The notes beneath the pieces were generated by a model that made no database searches, had not been told where the DNA came from, and saw only the letters and a program-made list of their open reading frames with translations. A stretch of DNA of 40,617 nt from Prevotella brunnea (GTDB lineage: Bacteria; Bacteroidota; Bacteroidia; Bacteroidales; Bacteroidaceae): positions 1 through 40,617 of the forward strand of contig NZ_SDIK01000016.1 in NCBI RefSeq assembly GCF_008016795.1, in the 5' to 3' direction. This document shows, in pieces, positions 34,377 through 40,617 of this stretch; position 1 is the first letter of the stretch; each line of letters starts with the position of its first letter. The position numbers were made by a program, and so were the translations under genes.

Positions 34377-34403
34377 TAACCCCAAACATGATTAGAGGAT
34401 GAA

Positions 34404-37400
34404 ATGATACCCAAGGCCATTATAGAAAAGATACTTGATGCGGCGCATATAGAAGAGGTGGTGGGCGAATTCTTGTCACTCCAGAAGCGAGGCATCATCT
34501 ATCGTGCGCTGTGTCCTTTCCATCAGGAGAAGACACCGTCGTTTACAGTTACGCCCAACCGCAGCATGTTCTACTGTTTCGGGTGCCATAAGGGAGGTAA
34601 TGCGATTACCTTCCTGATGGAGCATGAGAACATGACCTACCCAGAGGCCGTGAAATGGCTGGGCAGGAAGTACGGTATAGAGGTGGAGGAACGTGAGGAA
34701 ACCATCGATGAGAAGCAGCAGCGCCTGAGACGTGAGTCGCTACTGATTGTCAATGCCACCGTACATAAGCATTACCGTGAGGTGTTTCTGCGCTACAAGC
34801 CTGCCCAGGACTATGCCTACCGCCGCTGGGGGCAGAAGTATTGCGATGAGATAGAGATCGGTTTTGCGCCCATCGACGGCAAAGCCCTCGCTCGTCTGCC
34901 CTTGCAAAAGGAATTTCTCCAGGAGTTGGGACTCATTAACAAGCAGGGCTACGACTTCTTCCAAAACCGTATCGTCATCCCCATCAAAGACCGCTACCAG
35001 CACATCATCGGCTTCACAGCAAGGGTGATGGACGACAGTCAGCCAAAGTATCTCAATAGCAAGGAGTCGTTTCTTTACAATAAGCGTAACACGGTCTTTG
35101 GTTTGGACGTGGCATGGCGGGCGGCAGGAAAGGCCGAGCAGATGTACCTTGTGGAGGGAGCCCCCGACTGTATGCGTCTGCATGCCATTGGTGTGCAGAA
35201 CGCCGTAGCCGACCTTGGTTCGGCATGGACAGCGGAGCAGTTTCAACTCATCAAGAGGGCAACCAGTAAGGTGTGCTTCATTCCCGACAACGACCCACCC
35301 AAGGGCGGCGCCGATTATGGTACGGGTATCGAAGCCGTAATGAAGGCAGGGAAGCTCGCCACTGAACAGCACCTTATCGTATCGGTCAAGGAAATACCCA
35401 CCTCCGAAGAAGGTAAGAAGGAAGATCCCGATACCTATTTCAAGAATCAAGCGCTCTTCAAGGCTGTTGAGGAAGAGGACTTTATCCTGTGGCTGGCCGC
35501 CAAACTATTTGAGACGAGCGGCAACACTGAGCAAAAGAGTGATGCCGTGAAGCAGATAGCCCACCTGTTGTCTTTTATCGATGACGACACCAAGCTCACC
35601 ATGTTCATTGATGCCCTCACCAAATATCACCGAGGAAAACTCTTCTGGCAGAAAGCCGTCGAGAACGAGAGGACGAGGCGCGACAGCCCAAAGGAGGACG
35701 AAATCGACCTAAACCGTCAGTACGGTTTTTGGATAGACCACGGCAAATACTTCTCCACCACCGAGAAGGGAGGAGTGATTGAATGGAGCAATTTTACGCT
35801 GACACCACTCTTCCACATCAAGGACCCGCTTATGGCCAAACGACTCTTCTTGCTCACCAACGAGTTGGGCATCAAGGAAATTATAGAGATGGAGCAGGAA
35901 GACCTTATCTCGCTGCAAAAGTTCCGCCAAAAACTCGAATCTCTCGGCAACTTCATCTGGAAGGCTGGCGAGAAGGAACTCATTAAGCTGAAGTGCTTCC
36001 TCTACGAAAAGACCGAGACAGCAGCCCAAATCAAGCAGCTCGGCTGGAACAAGAAAGGCTTCTATGCCTTTGGCAACGGCATCTATTATGGAGGGAAGTT
36101 CAGTGAAGTCAACGAGTATGGTATCGTACACCTGGACGAGAAGGGTAACTACTACCTGCCAGCCTTCTCTCAGATTTATAAGGAAAACACTGACTATTTC
36201 CGTTTCGAGCGTCAGTTTGTGCATTTTAATTTCTCAATGATTTTGCTCCGGGACTTCACCCGTCAACTCTTCCTCGTCTTTGGCGACAATGGCAAGATAG
36301 GCTTCTGCTTTTATCTCGCCACCCTTTTCCGTGACATCATCACCCTCACCACACGCTCATTTCCCATCCTCGATCTCTTCGGTCCGAAGGGTTCTGGCAA
36401 GAGTGAGTTAGGACACACCTTGATGTCGTTCTTCGTGATTGACAACATACCGCCCAACATACAGAACTCCACCATTCCTGCGCTCAACGACACGGTAGCT
36501 GCCGCTGCCAATGCTCTGGTGCACATCGACGAATACAAGAACGGCATCGACACCGCCAAGATAGAGTTTATCAAGGGCCTTTGGGACGGTACTGGTCGCA
36601 CGCGCATGAACATGGCCACCGACAAGAAGAAGGAGACCACCGCCGTAGATGCAGGCGTGATTATCTCCGGACAAGAGATGCCTACGACCGACATCGCACT
36701 CTTCAGCCGGCTTATCTTCCTCTCGTTTCCCAAGTCAGACTTTACGGATGATGAAAAGAAGAACTACCAAAGATTGCTCATGATGCGTTCCAAAGGAATG
36801 ACGCACTTAACCCTACAGCTTTTGACCCATAGGGAACTGTTTGTCAAAGCCTTTTATGACCAGTATCATTTGATATTGGGTGATGTAAACAAACGGTTAG
36901 GCAGTAGGAATGTCATCGACCGCATTGTGCAAAACTGGGTGGTCCCACTTACAGCCTTCCGATGTTTGGAAGGCAAATTGGATTTGCCTCTCTCGTATTC
37001 AGAAGTATTGAATATCACGGTTGAAGGCATTATACACCAAAACATGGAATGTAAGACAAACGACGAGTTGGGTAGCTTCTGGCGCATGGTGCAGTTTCTC
37101 AATAGTGAGGGTGAAATTTACGAAGATGCCGATTTTAGAATTAGATCTGTCAGCCGGTTCCATTCCAGTATCATCAATGAAACGGAATGGGCAGAGCCGC
37201 ACAAGATACTCTATCTTCAGAAGACCCGCATCTTCATGCTCTATAAGCTCAATGCCCACCGCAACGGAGAGACCTCACTGCCCGAAGAGTCGCTGCGTTA
37301 CTATTTAGAAAACAGCAAAGAGTATCTTGGCGAGCAGCGCATGACGTATCATGTTGTCAAAAAGGGTAACCAGGTCCTTGACTTCGATCACCGTGATGCC

Positions 37401-37517
37401 AAGGGGCAGCCCACCAAAATGTCCGTCCAACAACGTTCCTATTGCTTTGACTATGAGAAGCTCGTCGAGGCGTTTGACATCAATCTGGAGATGACAAGGG
37501 AAGAAAATAATAGTTAA
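34404..37517 (+). CDS. Primase-helicase fusion (CHC2 zinc finger, TOPRIM, P-loop ATPase)
   Basis: 1037-aa replication protein of mobile-element type. Residues 1-100 form the CHC2 zinc-binding domain: CPFHQEKTPSFTV with C37 and H40, YCFGCHKGG with C58 and C61. The DnaG-like core (~110-350) contains FQNRIVIPIKDRYQHIIGFTAR and a TOPRIM with MYLVEGAPDCMRL and the DxD segment FIPDNDPP. The C-terminal half is a helicase-like ATPase: Walker A FGPKGSGKSE near 660 and Walker B LVHIDEYKN near 705, then TTAVDAGVIISGQEMP. It could start replication of the element by itself, together with the iteron-like DNA at 38.7 kb. Chromosomal DnaG lacks the ATPase half. Confidence 0.92.
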   Translation: MIPKAIIEKILDAAHIEEVVGEFLSLQKRGIIYRALCPFHQEKTPSFTVTPNRSMFYCFGCHKGGNAITFLMEHENMTYPEAVKWLGRKYGIEVEEREETIDEKQQRLRRESLLIVNATVHKHYREVFLRYKPAQDYAYRRWGQKYCDEIEIGFAPIDGKALARLPLQKEFLQELGLINKQGYDFFQNRIVIPIKDRYQHIIGFTARVMDDSQPKYLNSKESFLYNKRNTVFGLDVAWRAAGKAEQMYLVEGAPDCMRLHAIGVQNAVADLGSAWTAEQFQLIKRATSKVCFIPDNDPPKGGADYGTGIEAVMKAGKLATEQHLIVSVKEIPTSEEGKKEDPDTYFKNQALFKAVEEEDFILWLAAKLFETSGNTEQKSDAVKQIAHLLSFIDDDTKLTMFIDALTKYHRGKLFWQKAVENERTRRDSPKEDEIDLNRQYGFWIDHGKYFSTTEKGGVIEWSNFTLTPLFHIKDPLMAKRLFLLTNELGIKEIIEMEQEDLISLQKFRQKLESLGNFIWKAGEKELIKLKCFLYEKTETAAQIKQLGWNKKGFYAFGNGIYYGGKFSEVNEYGIVHLDEKGNYYLPAFSQIYKENTDYFRFERQFVHFNFSMILLRDFTRQLFLVFGDNGKIGFCFYLATLFRDIITLTTRSFPILDLFGPKGSGKSELGHTLMSFFVIDNIPPNIQNSTIPALNDTVAAAANALVHIDEYKNGIDTAKIEFIKGLWDGTGRTRMNMATDKKKETTAVDAGVIISGQEMPTTDIALFSRLIFLSFPKSDFTDDEKKNYQRLLMMRSKGMTHLTLQLLTHRELFVKAFYDQYHLILGDVNKRLGSRNVIDRIVQNWVVPLTAFRCLEGKLDLPLSYSEVLNITVEGIIHQNMECKTNDELGSFWRMVQFLNSEGEIYEDADFRIRSVSRFHSSIINETEWAEPHKILYLQKTRIFMLYKLNAHRNGETSLPEESLRYYLENSKEYLGEQRMTYHVVKKGNQVLDFDHRDAKGQPTKMSVQQRSYCFDYEKLVEAFDINLEMTREENNS

Positions 37518-37562
37518 ATACAACCTATGAGTTGTATAATTCAAATATATAACTTATCTTTG
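37518..37562 (+). promoter_or_regulatory. Promoter and candidate operator of toxin-antitoxin operon
   Basis: ATACAAC / GTTGTAT palindrome (37518-37524 and 37531-37537, 6-bp spacer) overlaps the GTTG -33 box (37531-37534). A 20-bp spacer leads to TATCTTTG (37555-37562). The position suits autorepression by the HTH antitoxin. Confidence 0.65.
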
Positions 37563-37580
37563 CAACATAAAAGAAAGAAC

Positions 37581-38129
37581 ATGACGTTCGATAAAATTAC
37601 TGACGACGGTCGTCTATGGGCTGTGCGATACAATGGAGAGAGCGATAATGCACTCTATACGCTGTTTGACAAGTGGGGCAATGTAGTATGGCTTAGACAA
37701 TTCTTCCGTGATAATTGGGATGATCTGATAGCCCACTTCAAGGTGACAGACATCAACCAAGCCATAGAAGACACGATTGAGGACAGCGATCAACTGCAAT
37801 GTTTGATGCTGGACTTAAATCCTGATTCAGACTTAGAATTGCTATTTCACCCATTGGAAAACTTCCGCACCTCGGAGATGGTGCTCGGCAAAGAAAAAGC
37901 CAGGCTGAAACGAACGATTCGTCATTCTTCGTGGCTTCGCATCTATGCTATAAAGTTATCACAAGGCGTATATGTCATCACAGGTGGGGCTATTAAACTT
38001 ACGCTCAAAATGGAAGAGCGAAACCACACAAAGGCGGAATTGGCAAAACTGGAAAAAGTCCGCCGTTTCCTCCTGAATGAGGATATTATCGACGATGATT
38101 CTTTCATAGATTATGTTACCACAATATAA
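37581..38129 (+). CDS. Putative toxin of a toxin-antitoxin operon (HigB/RelE-like C-terminus)
   Basis: 182 aa from ATG 37581 (MTFDKITDDGRLWAVRYNG); the earlier ATG lies upstream of the promoter box. The N-terminal half is acidic and unassigned (FFRDNWDDLIAHFKV, TIEDSDQLQCLMLDL). The C-terminal half, SSWLRIYAIKLSQGVYVITGGAIKLT followed by HTKAELAKLEKVRRFLL, looks like the beta-sheet core of RelE/HigB-type ribosome-dependent toxins. It is followed 14 bp later by an HTH gene with a strong ribosome site, the reversed toxin-first order usual for HigBA. Toxicity is inferred. Confidence 0.65.
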   Translation: MTFDKITDDGRLWAVRYNGESDNALYTLFDKWGNVVWLRQFFRDNWDDLIAHFKVTDINQAIEDTIEDSDQLQCLMLDLNPDSDLELLFHPLENFRTSEMVLGKEKARLKRTIRHSSWLRIYAIKLSQGVYVITGGAIKLTLKMEERNHTKAELAKLEKVRRFLLNEDIIDDDSFIDYVTTI

Positions 38130-38130
38130 A

Positions 38131-38143
38131 AAAGGAGGTAAGT
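38131..38143 (+). promoter_or_regulatory. Unusually strong ribosome binding site
   Basis: AAAGGAGGT 5-6 bp before ATG 38144. Near-perfect Shine-Dalgarno sites are rare in Bacteroidetes, and none of the other genes here has one. It would make the antitoxin the most translated product of its mRNA. Confidence 0.7.
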
Positions 38144-38452
38144 ATGAACCAAATTATAAACAAACTGGAGGCGCATGAGAGCAAGACACCCTCTCGCTGG
38201 CGTGAGGCTGCCGAATACCGACAGGCCAACAAGTCGTGGCTTCGCCACTCGCAGCGTATTGCGATGCTTATGCTCGACAAGATGGACGAGCTCCATCTTA
38301 CCCAGACAGAACTTGCCCAGCGCTTGGGCTGCTCGCAGCAGTATGTGTCAAAGATACTCCGAGGGAAAGAGAATCTCTCCATCGAGACGCTTTGCAAGAT
38401 AGAAGATGCCCTCTCACTCCACTTACTCCCCAGCGAGGTAGAAACGGTTTGA
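38144..38452 (+). CDS. XRE-family HTH antitoxin
   Basis: 102 aa. Helix-turn-helix of the Cro/C1 type at ~55-95: LHLTQTELAQRLGCSQQYVSKILRGKENLSIETLCKIE. The N-terminal ~45 residues (HESKTPSRWREAAEYRQANKSW) would be the toxin-contact or dimerisation part. The stop codon overlaps the start of a 40-aa gene (TGATG). It probably neutralises the upstream toxin and represses the operon through the palindrome at 37518-37537. Confidence 0.85.
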   Translation: MNQIINKLEAHESKTPSRWREAAEYRQANKSWLRHSQRIAMLMLDKMDELHLTQTELAQRLGCSQQYVSKILRGKENLSIETLCKIEDALSLHLLPSEVETV

Positions 38453-38574
38453 TGAAGTTATACTCACATGACGAGATGCTCAACCGAGTGTTGGGCAGCA
38501 AAAACACGTCTGCCCGTAATGCTTACGAGCAGAAAACGAATCGCTTCTTGAAAAAGATAAAAGACGCTCATTGA
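38452..38574 (+). CDS. 40-aa third gene of toxin-antitoxin operon
   Basis: MKLYSHDEMLNRVLGSKNTS, then ARNAYEQKTNRFLKKIKDAH. Its ATG overlaps the antitoxin stop, so it is translated by coupling. The pattern Y-S-x-D-E-M-L-x-R-x-x-G-x-x-x-T-x-x-R-x-x-Y/F-E resembles the N-terminal segment that precedes the HTH in many HigA-like antitoxins, but here the HTH is missing. It could be a split or truncated second antitoxin, or a free modulator. Function not known. Confidence 0.6.
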   Translation: MKLYSHDEMLNRVLGSKNTSARNAYEQKTNRFLKKIKDAH

Positions 38575-38595
38575 GCAAAAAAGAGAAGTAACAGG

Positions 38596-38680
38596 GACTC
38601 ACTCTGGATACCCTAAGAACTGCTGGTGAGTCATGATAGGCTACCCGCCATTATCAGGTAATTTGTCCTGGTAATGGCGG
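38596..38680 (+). terminator. Two hairpins after the toxin-antitoxin operon
   Basis: First stem GACTCAC / GTGAGTC (38596-38602, 38626-38632). Second is a 14-bp stem, 38645-38658 with 38667-38680 (CCGCCATTATCAGG against CCTGGTAATGGCGG, one G-U), then CTTCATTTTT. The second is a plausible terminator. Confidence 0.65.
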
Positions 38681-38717
38681 CTTCATTTTTGCCCTAAAAA
38701 AATTCTCAGTAAACCCC

Positions 38718-38942
38718 AAAAATGCTTGTCTTGCTTGTCTTATATGTCTTGTCGTTGAGTATCAATAAATTATATGTCTCTGATGTTGTCTTGACTTGTC
38801 ATCGCTTGTCTTAGAAAATGGTCGAAGTGAAGAATCTTTCTATTTTAGTCTAATAATAAAAGTCTTGTCTAATAACAAAGAATATTATATTATTGTATAT
38901 CAACACTTTATGTGTTTATGACAAATAAGACAGAAAAGACAG
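38718..38942 (+). other. Iteron-like AT-rich region, candidate replication origin
   Basis: Direct repeats of GCTTGTCTT at 38724-38732, 38733-38741 (back to back) and 38804-38812. Partial copies (CTTGTC or CTTGTCT) occur at about 38748, 38795 and 38864, and two inverted copies AAGACAG at 38927-38933 and 38936-38942. The spacer DNA is very AT-rich (AATATTATATTATTGTATAT). This arrangement near a primase-helicase gene suggests an origin or initiator-binding region. Nothing else is coded in this gap. Confidence 0.45.
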
Positions 38943-38971
38943 CCCAAATATATGTGCCCTACAAAAAAAAT

Positions 38972-38997
38972 AAAAAGGCGGAAGCTCCGCCTTTTCT
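38972..38997. terminator. Bidirectional terminator
   Basis: AAAAGGCGG / CCGCCTTTT with a 5-nt loop at 38974-38994, between the iteron-like region and the minus-strand DUF2958-like gene. Confidence 0.85.
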
Positions 38998-39064
38998 ATA
39001 ACGCTTAGCAGCACTCGGCCATTTGAAAGCGAGCCTTCATGGCTCTCGCTTGCAAAGCCTTTCG

Positions 39065-39421
39065 TTACTGCTCATCATATAGCCTTGAGAGGAAGTCCTG
39101 TAGTCGCTTATCCTGTATCTCGGTAAGTAGACAGGGCTTAAAGCCTGGTACTTGCCTAATGCTCAACATGCCCAGTCCATACCGTGAGCCAGCCACCTTG
39201 ATGCCTTCCATCTCCTTTACAGAGGCGTAGCCATACTCCGTTTCAGCTATCCCCACTACGATACAGAACAAAGTAAAGTCGTTGCCTTCTGGTTGCCCCT
39301 CCAGTACATACCAGCGGATGAGTCCAAATTCAAACACACAGACGCAAGTGTCGTCCTTCTGCTTCCCGTCCTGAGGATAAAGAGGGAAATCTTTCAACTG
39401 TTTGGCGAGTTTTGCCGTCAT
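39065..39421 (-). CDS. DUF2958-like mobile-element protein
   Basis: 118 aa from ATG 39421 (MTAKLAKQLKDFPLYPQDGK); a TTG one codon earlier is less likely. The pattern of a DNA-element accessory protein is seen: LYPQDGKQKDDTCVCVFEFG, WYVLEGQPEGNDFTLFCIVVG, ETEYGYASVKEMEGIKV, and GLGMLSIRQVPGFKP. This fits the DUF2958 family found in conjugative and mobilisable elements of many phyla; the match is from memory. Role unknown. It is oriented against the primase and toxin-antitoxin genes and ends near a bidirectional terminator. Confidence 0.65.
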   Translation of the reverse strand: MTAKLAKQLKDFPLYPQDGKQKDDTCVCVFEFGLIRWYVLEGQPEGNDFTLFCIVVGIAETEYGYASVKEMEGIKVAGSRYGLGMLSIRQVPGFKPCLLTEIQDKRLQDFLSRLYDEQ

Positions 39422-39477
39422 CAAATGATTTGCTATATTAAATGCTATTGTGGAGCAGTGGTGAGCACCCCATCACC

Positions 39478-39485
39478 TAACTTTG
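39478..39485 (+). promoter_or_regulatory. Promoter-like -7 box before the structured modules
   Basis: TAACTTTG fits the TAnnTTTG consensus and would start a transcript near 39492, just ahead of the first inverted-repeat module. No convincing -33 box. Confidence 0.4.
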
Positions 39486-39517
39486 TTTAGTTTCTCACAG
39501 CAAAAAGAGAGCGCCAT

Positions 39518-39753
39518 GGCAGGTAATGAGTTGAAGAGAGCCGGAAATGGAATGGAAGAACTGCATGCAAGGATGCTTGGGCATCTTGTTGCAAGTTTGG
39601 AATGGAATGTGGCATCTTCAACTCATCACTGGCCTTGTTGCGCACGAAATGACCTAACCTCTCTCCCTTGTCATTCTACGTCCCTGAAGAATGATGAAAG
39701 CGGTATTGTAATGGTTGCTGCTCTATGCGCAATGAATGGAGATACGACTTTCA
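39518..39753 (+). ncRNA. Structured module A (candidate non-coding RNA)
   Basis: First of two modules. Outer stem: ATGAGTTGAAGA at 39526-39537 pairs perfectly with 39615-39626, extended imperfectly to 39518 and 39634, enclosing a GATGC/GCATC inner stem. A second 59-nt hairpin (39695-39753) has TGAAAG and GTAT arms with two mismatches and is framed by TCCCTGA (39681-39687) and TCAGGGA (39751-39757). A third hairpin, GTGTAAC plus GCAA with TTGC plus GTTACAC (39799-39834), follows. The open frame across it (39483-39770) shows no recognisable protein. Confidence 0.45.
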
Positions 39754-39873
39754 GGGAAAAAGCCTTCTGAAATATAGGTAAAACCACATAGGTAGTCTGT
39801 GTAACCCCAATGCAACACAAGAATTGCGTTACACTGGAGATGCACTGACGTTACACAGGAAAAATGTGCAATA

Positions 39874-40109
39874 TGGTGTGCATAGGCACGGAGCAGGAAG
39901 TAAGATGGCGGAGCCGTGGAGCGGTCATGGGCGACAGTCCATCATCAGCGTAACAGCGGTAGCCTATCTTTCCTGTACCATGCTATGCACTCCATCCAGC
40001 ACATAATGGATAACCGATCTCCCTTGTTGCTCCGTGTTCCAACGAAGCGATGAAAGCGGTGTGGAGTCATCACACTCATTTATGACGTGATAGCGAAATA
40101 CGGCTTTCA
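39874..40109 (+). ncRNA. Structured module B (candidate non-coding RNA)
   Basis: Second module, exactly 356 bp after module A at both hairpins. Long imperfect stem: TGGTGTGCATAG (39874-39885) with CTATGCACTCCA (39983-39994), continuing as CAGGAA...AAGAT with ATCTTTCCTG (39894-39906 and 39966-39975). The 59-nt hairpin at 40051-40109 has TGAAAGC / GCTTTCA arms. Shared primary sequence with A is limited to TCTCCCTTGT, GATGAAAGCGGT and CTTTCAGGGA. Confidence 0.45.
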
Positions 40110-40127
40110 GGGACATTAAGTACTCCC

Positions 40128-40170
40128 AAATAAAAGTCTTGTTTTTGATGCAAAAGCAAGACTTTTATTT
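40128..40170 (+). terminator. Strong 14-bp hairpin after module B
   Basis: AAATAAAAGTCTTG (40128-40141) pairs perfectly with 40157-40170; the loop contains TGATGCAAAAG. Its 3' arm is T-rich (ACTTTTATTTT), so it may end the module transcript. It resembles the AAAAGCnnnnCTTTTG hairpins elsewhere in the window. Confidence 0.55.
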
Positions 40171-40188
40171 TAACCAAGCATTATTCAG

Positions 40189-40278
40189 CTAAGCATCTTT
40201 CTCCCAAATAGGCAGCGGACTGTGACAGCTGCCCGATTTTGAAAGCTGGTCATACCTTGTCAGATATACTCCAGCCAT
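40189..40278 (-). CDS. 29-aa ORF after the frameshifted gene
   Basis: MAGVYLTRYDQLSKSG followed by PLPIWEKDA, starting 2 bp after the stop of the frameshifted gene. The tight spacing suggests it was the next gene of that operon. Too short to assign; it may be a truncated remnant. Confidence 0.25.
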   Translation of the reverse strand: MAGVYLTRYDQLSKSGSCHSPLPIWEKDA

Positions 40279-40280
40279 GC

Positions 40281-40501
40281 TCACTCCTCCCTACTTATTC
40301 TGCCCACCTGCTTACAAGGATGGTTGCAGAATACCCAATCAATCTCACGGTATGACAAAGTGGTCTGTATGCCACTGTCCATGACCATTCCACAGTGTTT
40401 TAGGATTTTGCATAACACTTGGCTTCCTCGCTGCTCTCTGCTTCTATCTTGAAAGTACCCTCGAATATGTATCGAGCCGGTACGCTATAAATCTTCTTCA
40501 T
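40281..40501 (-). pseudogene. Frameshifted ~73-aa mobile-element gene
   Basis: From ATG 40501: MKKIYSVPARYIFEGTFKIE, then AESSEEAKCYAKS, then stop. In another frame the protein continues HCGMVMDSGIQTTLSYREID and WVFCNHPCKQVGRISREE to a stop at 40281. One extra A in the AAAA run of GCAAAATCC would restore a single ~73-aa protein. It resembles a small conserved accessory protein of Bacteroidetes mobile elements that I know only as a hypothetical family. The terminal 73-bp repeat begins 7 bp upstream of the ATG, so the promoter is probably displaced. Either a real mutation or a homopolymer sequencing error. Confidence 0.7.
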
Positions 40502-40507
40502 TGTATT

Positions 40508-40580
40508 TTATTACTGTCCGCTAAACATCCCACATTTTTTATGAATTAGGGCTGACACTTCTCACGAGGTATCAGCCCTT
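40508..40580 (+). repeat. Right copy of 73-bp terminal inverted repeat, probable IS end
   Basis: Exact inverse of 1-73. It begins TTATTACTGTCCGCTAAACA and contains the GGGCTGACAC / GGTATCAGCCC hairpin. DNA beyond it (40581-40617) holds TTGTTATCTTTGC, a promoter-like box directed out of the window, as expected for the start of an IS. Confidence 0.55.
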
Positions 40581-40617
40581 TTTGTTATCTTTGCTTTTGT
40601 TTCCAAACTCAGATAAC

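Noticed and set aside
38724..38942. CRISPR array
   Set aside because: The GCTTGTCTT repeats are 9 bp, irregularly spaced and partly inverted; no cas genes in the window.
39483..39770. 95-codon plus-strand frame
   Set aside because: Covers the inverted-repeat module A; contains no recognisable domain and is not kept in module B.

Overview
The window looks like a draft-genome contig from a Bacteroidales bacterium, most likely Prevotella sensu lato. Evidence: repeated TAnnTTTG promoter -7 boxes (several with a TTTG-type -33 box 19-20 bp upstream), near absence of strong Shine-Dalgarno sites, a TonB receptor with an ECF sigma/FecR circuit, a probable type IX secretion tail, and the guaA, groESL, sppA, lpxK and thiL proteins. 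Both ends carry the same 73-bp sequence in inverted orientation, probably the end of an insertion sequence at which assembly stopped.

Layout. (1) 0.7-8.7 kb, minus strand: guaA; a MurU-like nucleotidyltransferase beside an AmgK-like sugar kinase fused to a RapZ C-terminal domain (cell-wall amino-sugar salvage); a small membrane protein; groEL-groES; glycerate kinase. (2) 9.3-14.3 kb, plus strand: sppA-lpxK-purine nucleoside phosphorylase-thiL, with lpxK and the phosphorylase overlapping by 116 bp; then tRNA-Phe. (3) 14.6-18.9 kb: a ~490-bp repeat whose diverged inverted partner lies at the left end, a lipoprotein, an ECF sigma factor, rpe, a TrpF-like protein with altered active-site motifs, and a TrpG/PabA glutaminase. 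(4) 18.9-20.0 kb: decayed DNA with a broken HipA N-terminal gene. (5) 20.0-33.2 kb, visibly more GC-rich over much of its length: a clostripain-family lipoprotein; a two-gene unit of an AAA/ABC-like ATPase with a putative PD-(D/E)XK nuclease (candidate defence system); and an ECF sigma factor transcribed divergently from a FecR anti-sigma gene, TonB receptor with signalling domain, beta-helix lipoprotein, secreted protein with T9SS-like tail, lipoprotein and orphan PstS-like protein. The last group reads as a surface-sensing and uptake locus, possibly for a phosphate-containing ligand. (6) 33.7-40.5 kb: mobile-element DNA with an excisionase-like HTH protein, a primase-helicase fusion, a toxin-antitoxin-like operon with a 40-aa third gene, an iteron-like region, a DUF2958-like gene, and a frameshifted small gene abutting the terminal repeat.

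The least expected signal is at 39.48-40.17 kb. There, two modules of nested inverted repeats lie exactly 356 bp apart, follow a promoter-like box and end in a strong hairpin. Their large stems pair although primary sequence is poorly conserved, which suggests an undescribed structured RNA. All family assignments come from reading the sequence and recalled motifs; no search was run.
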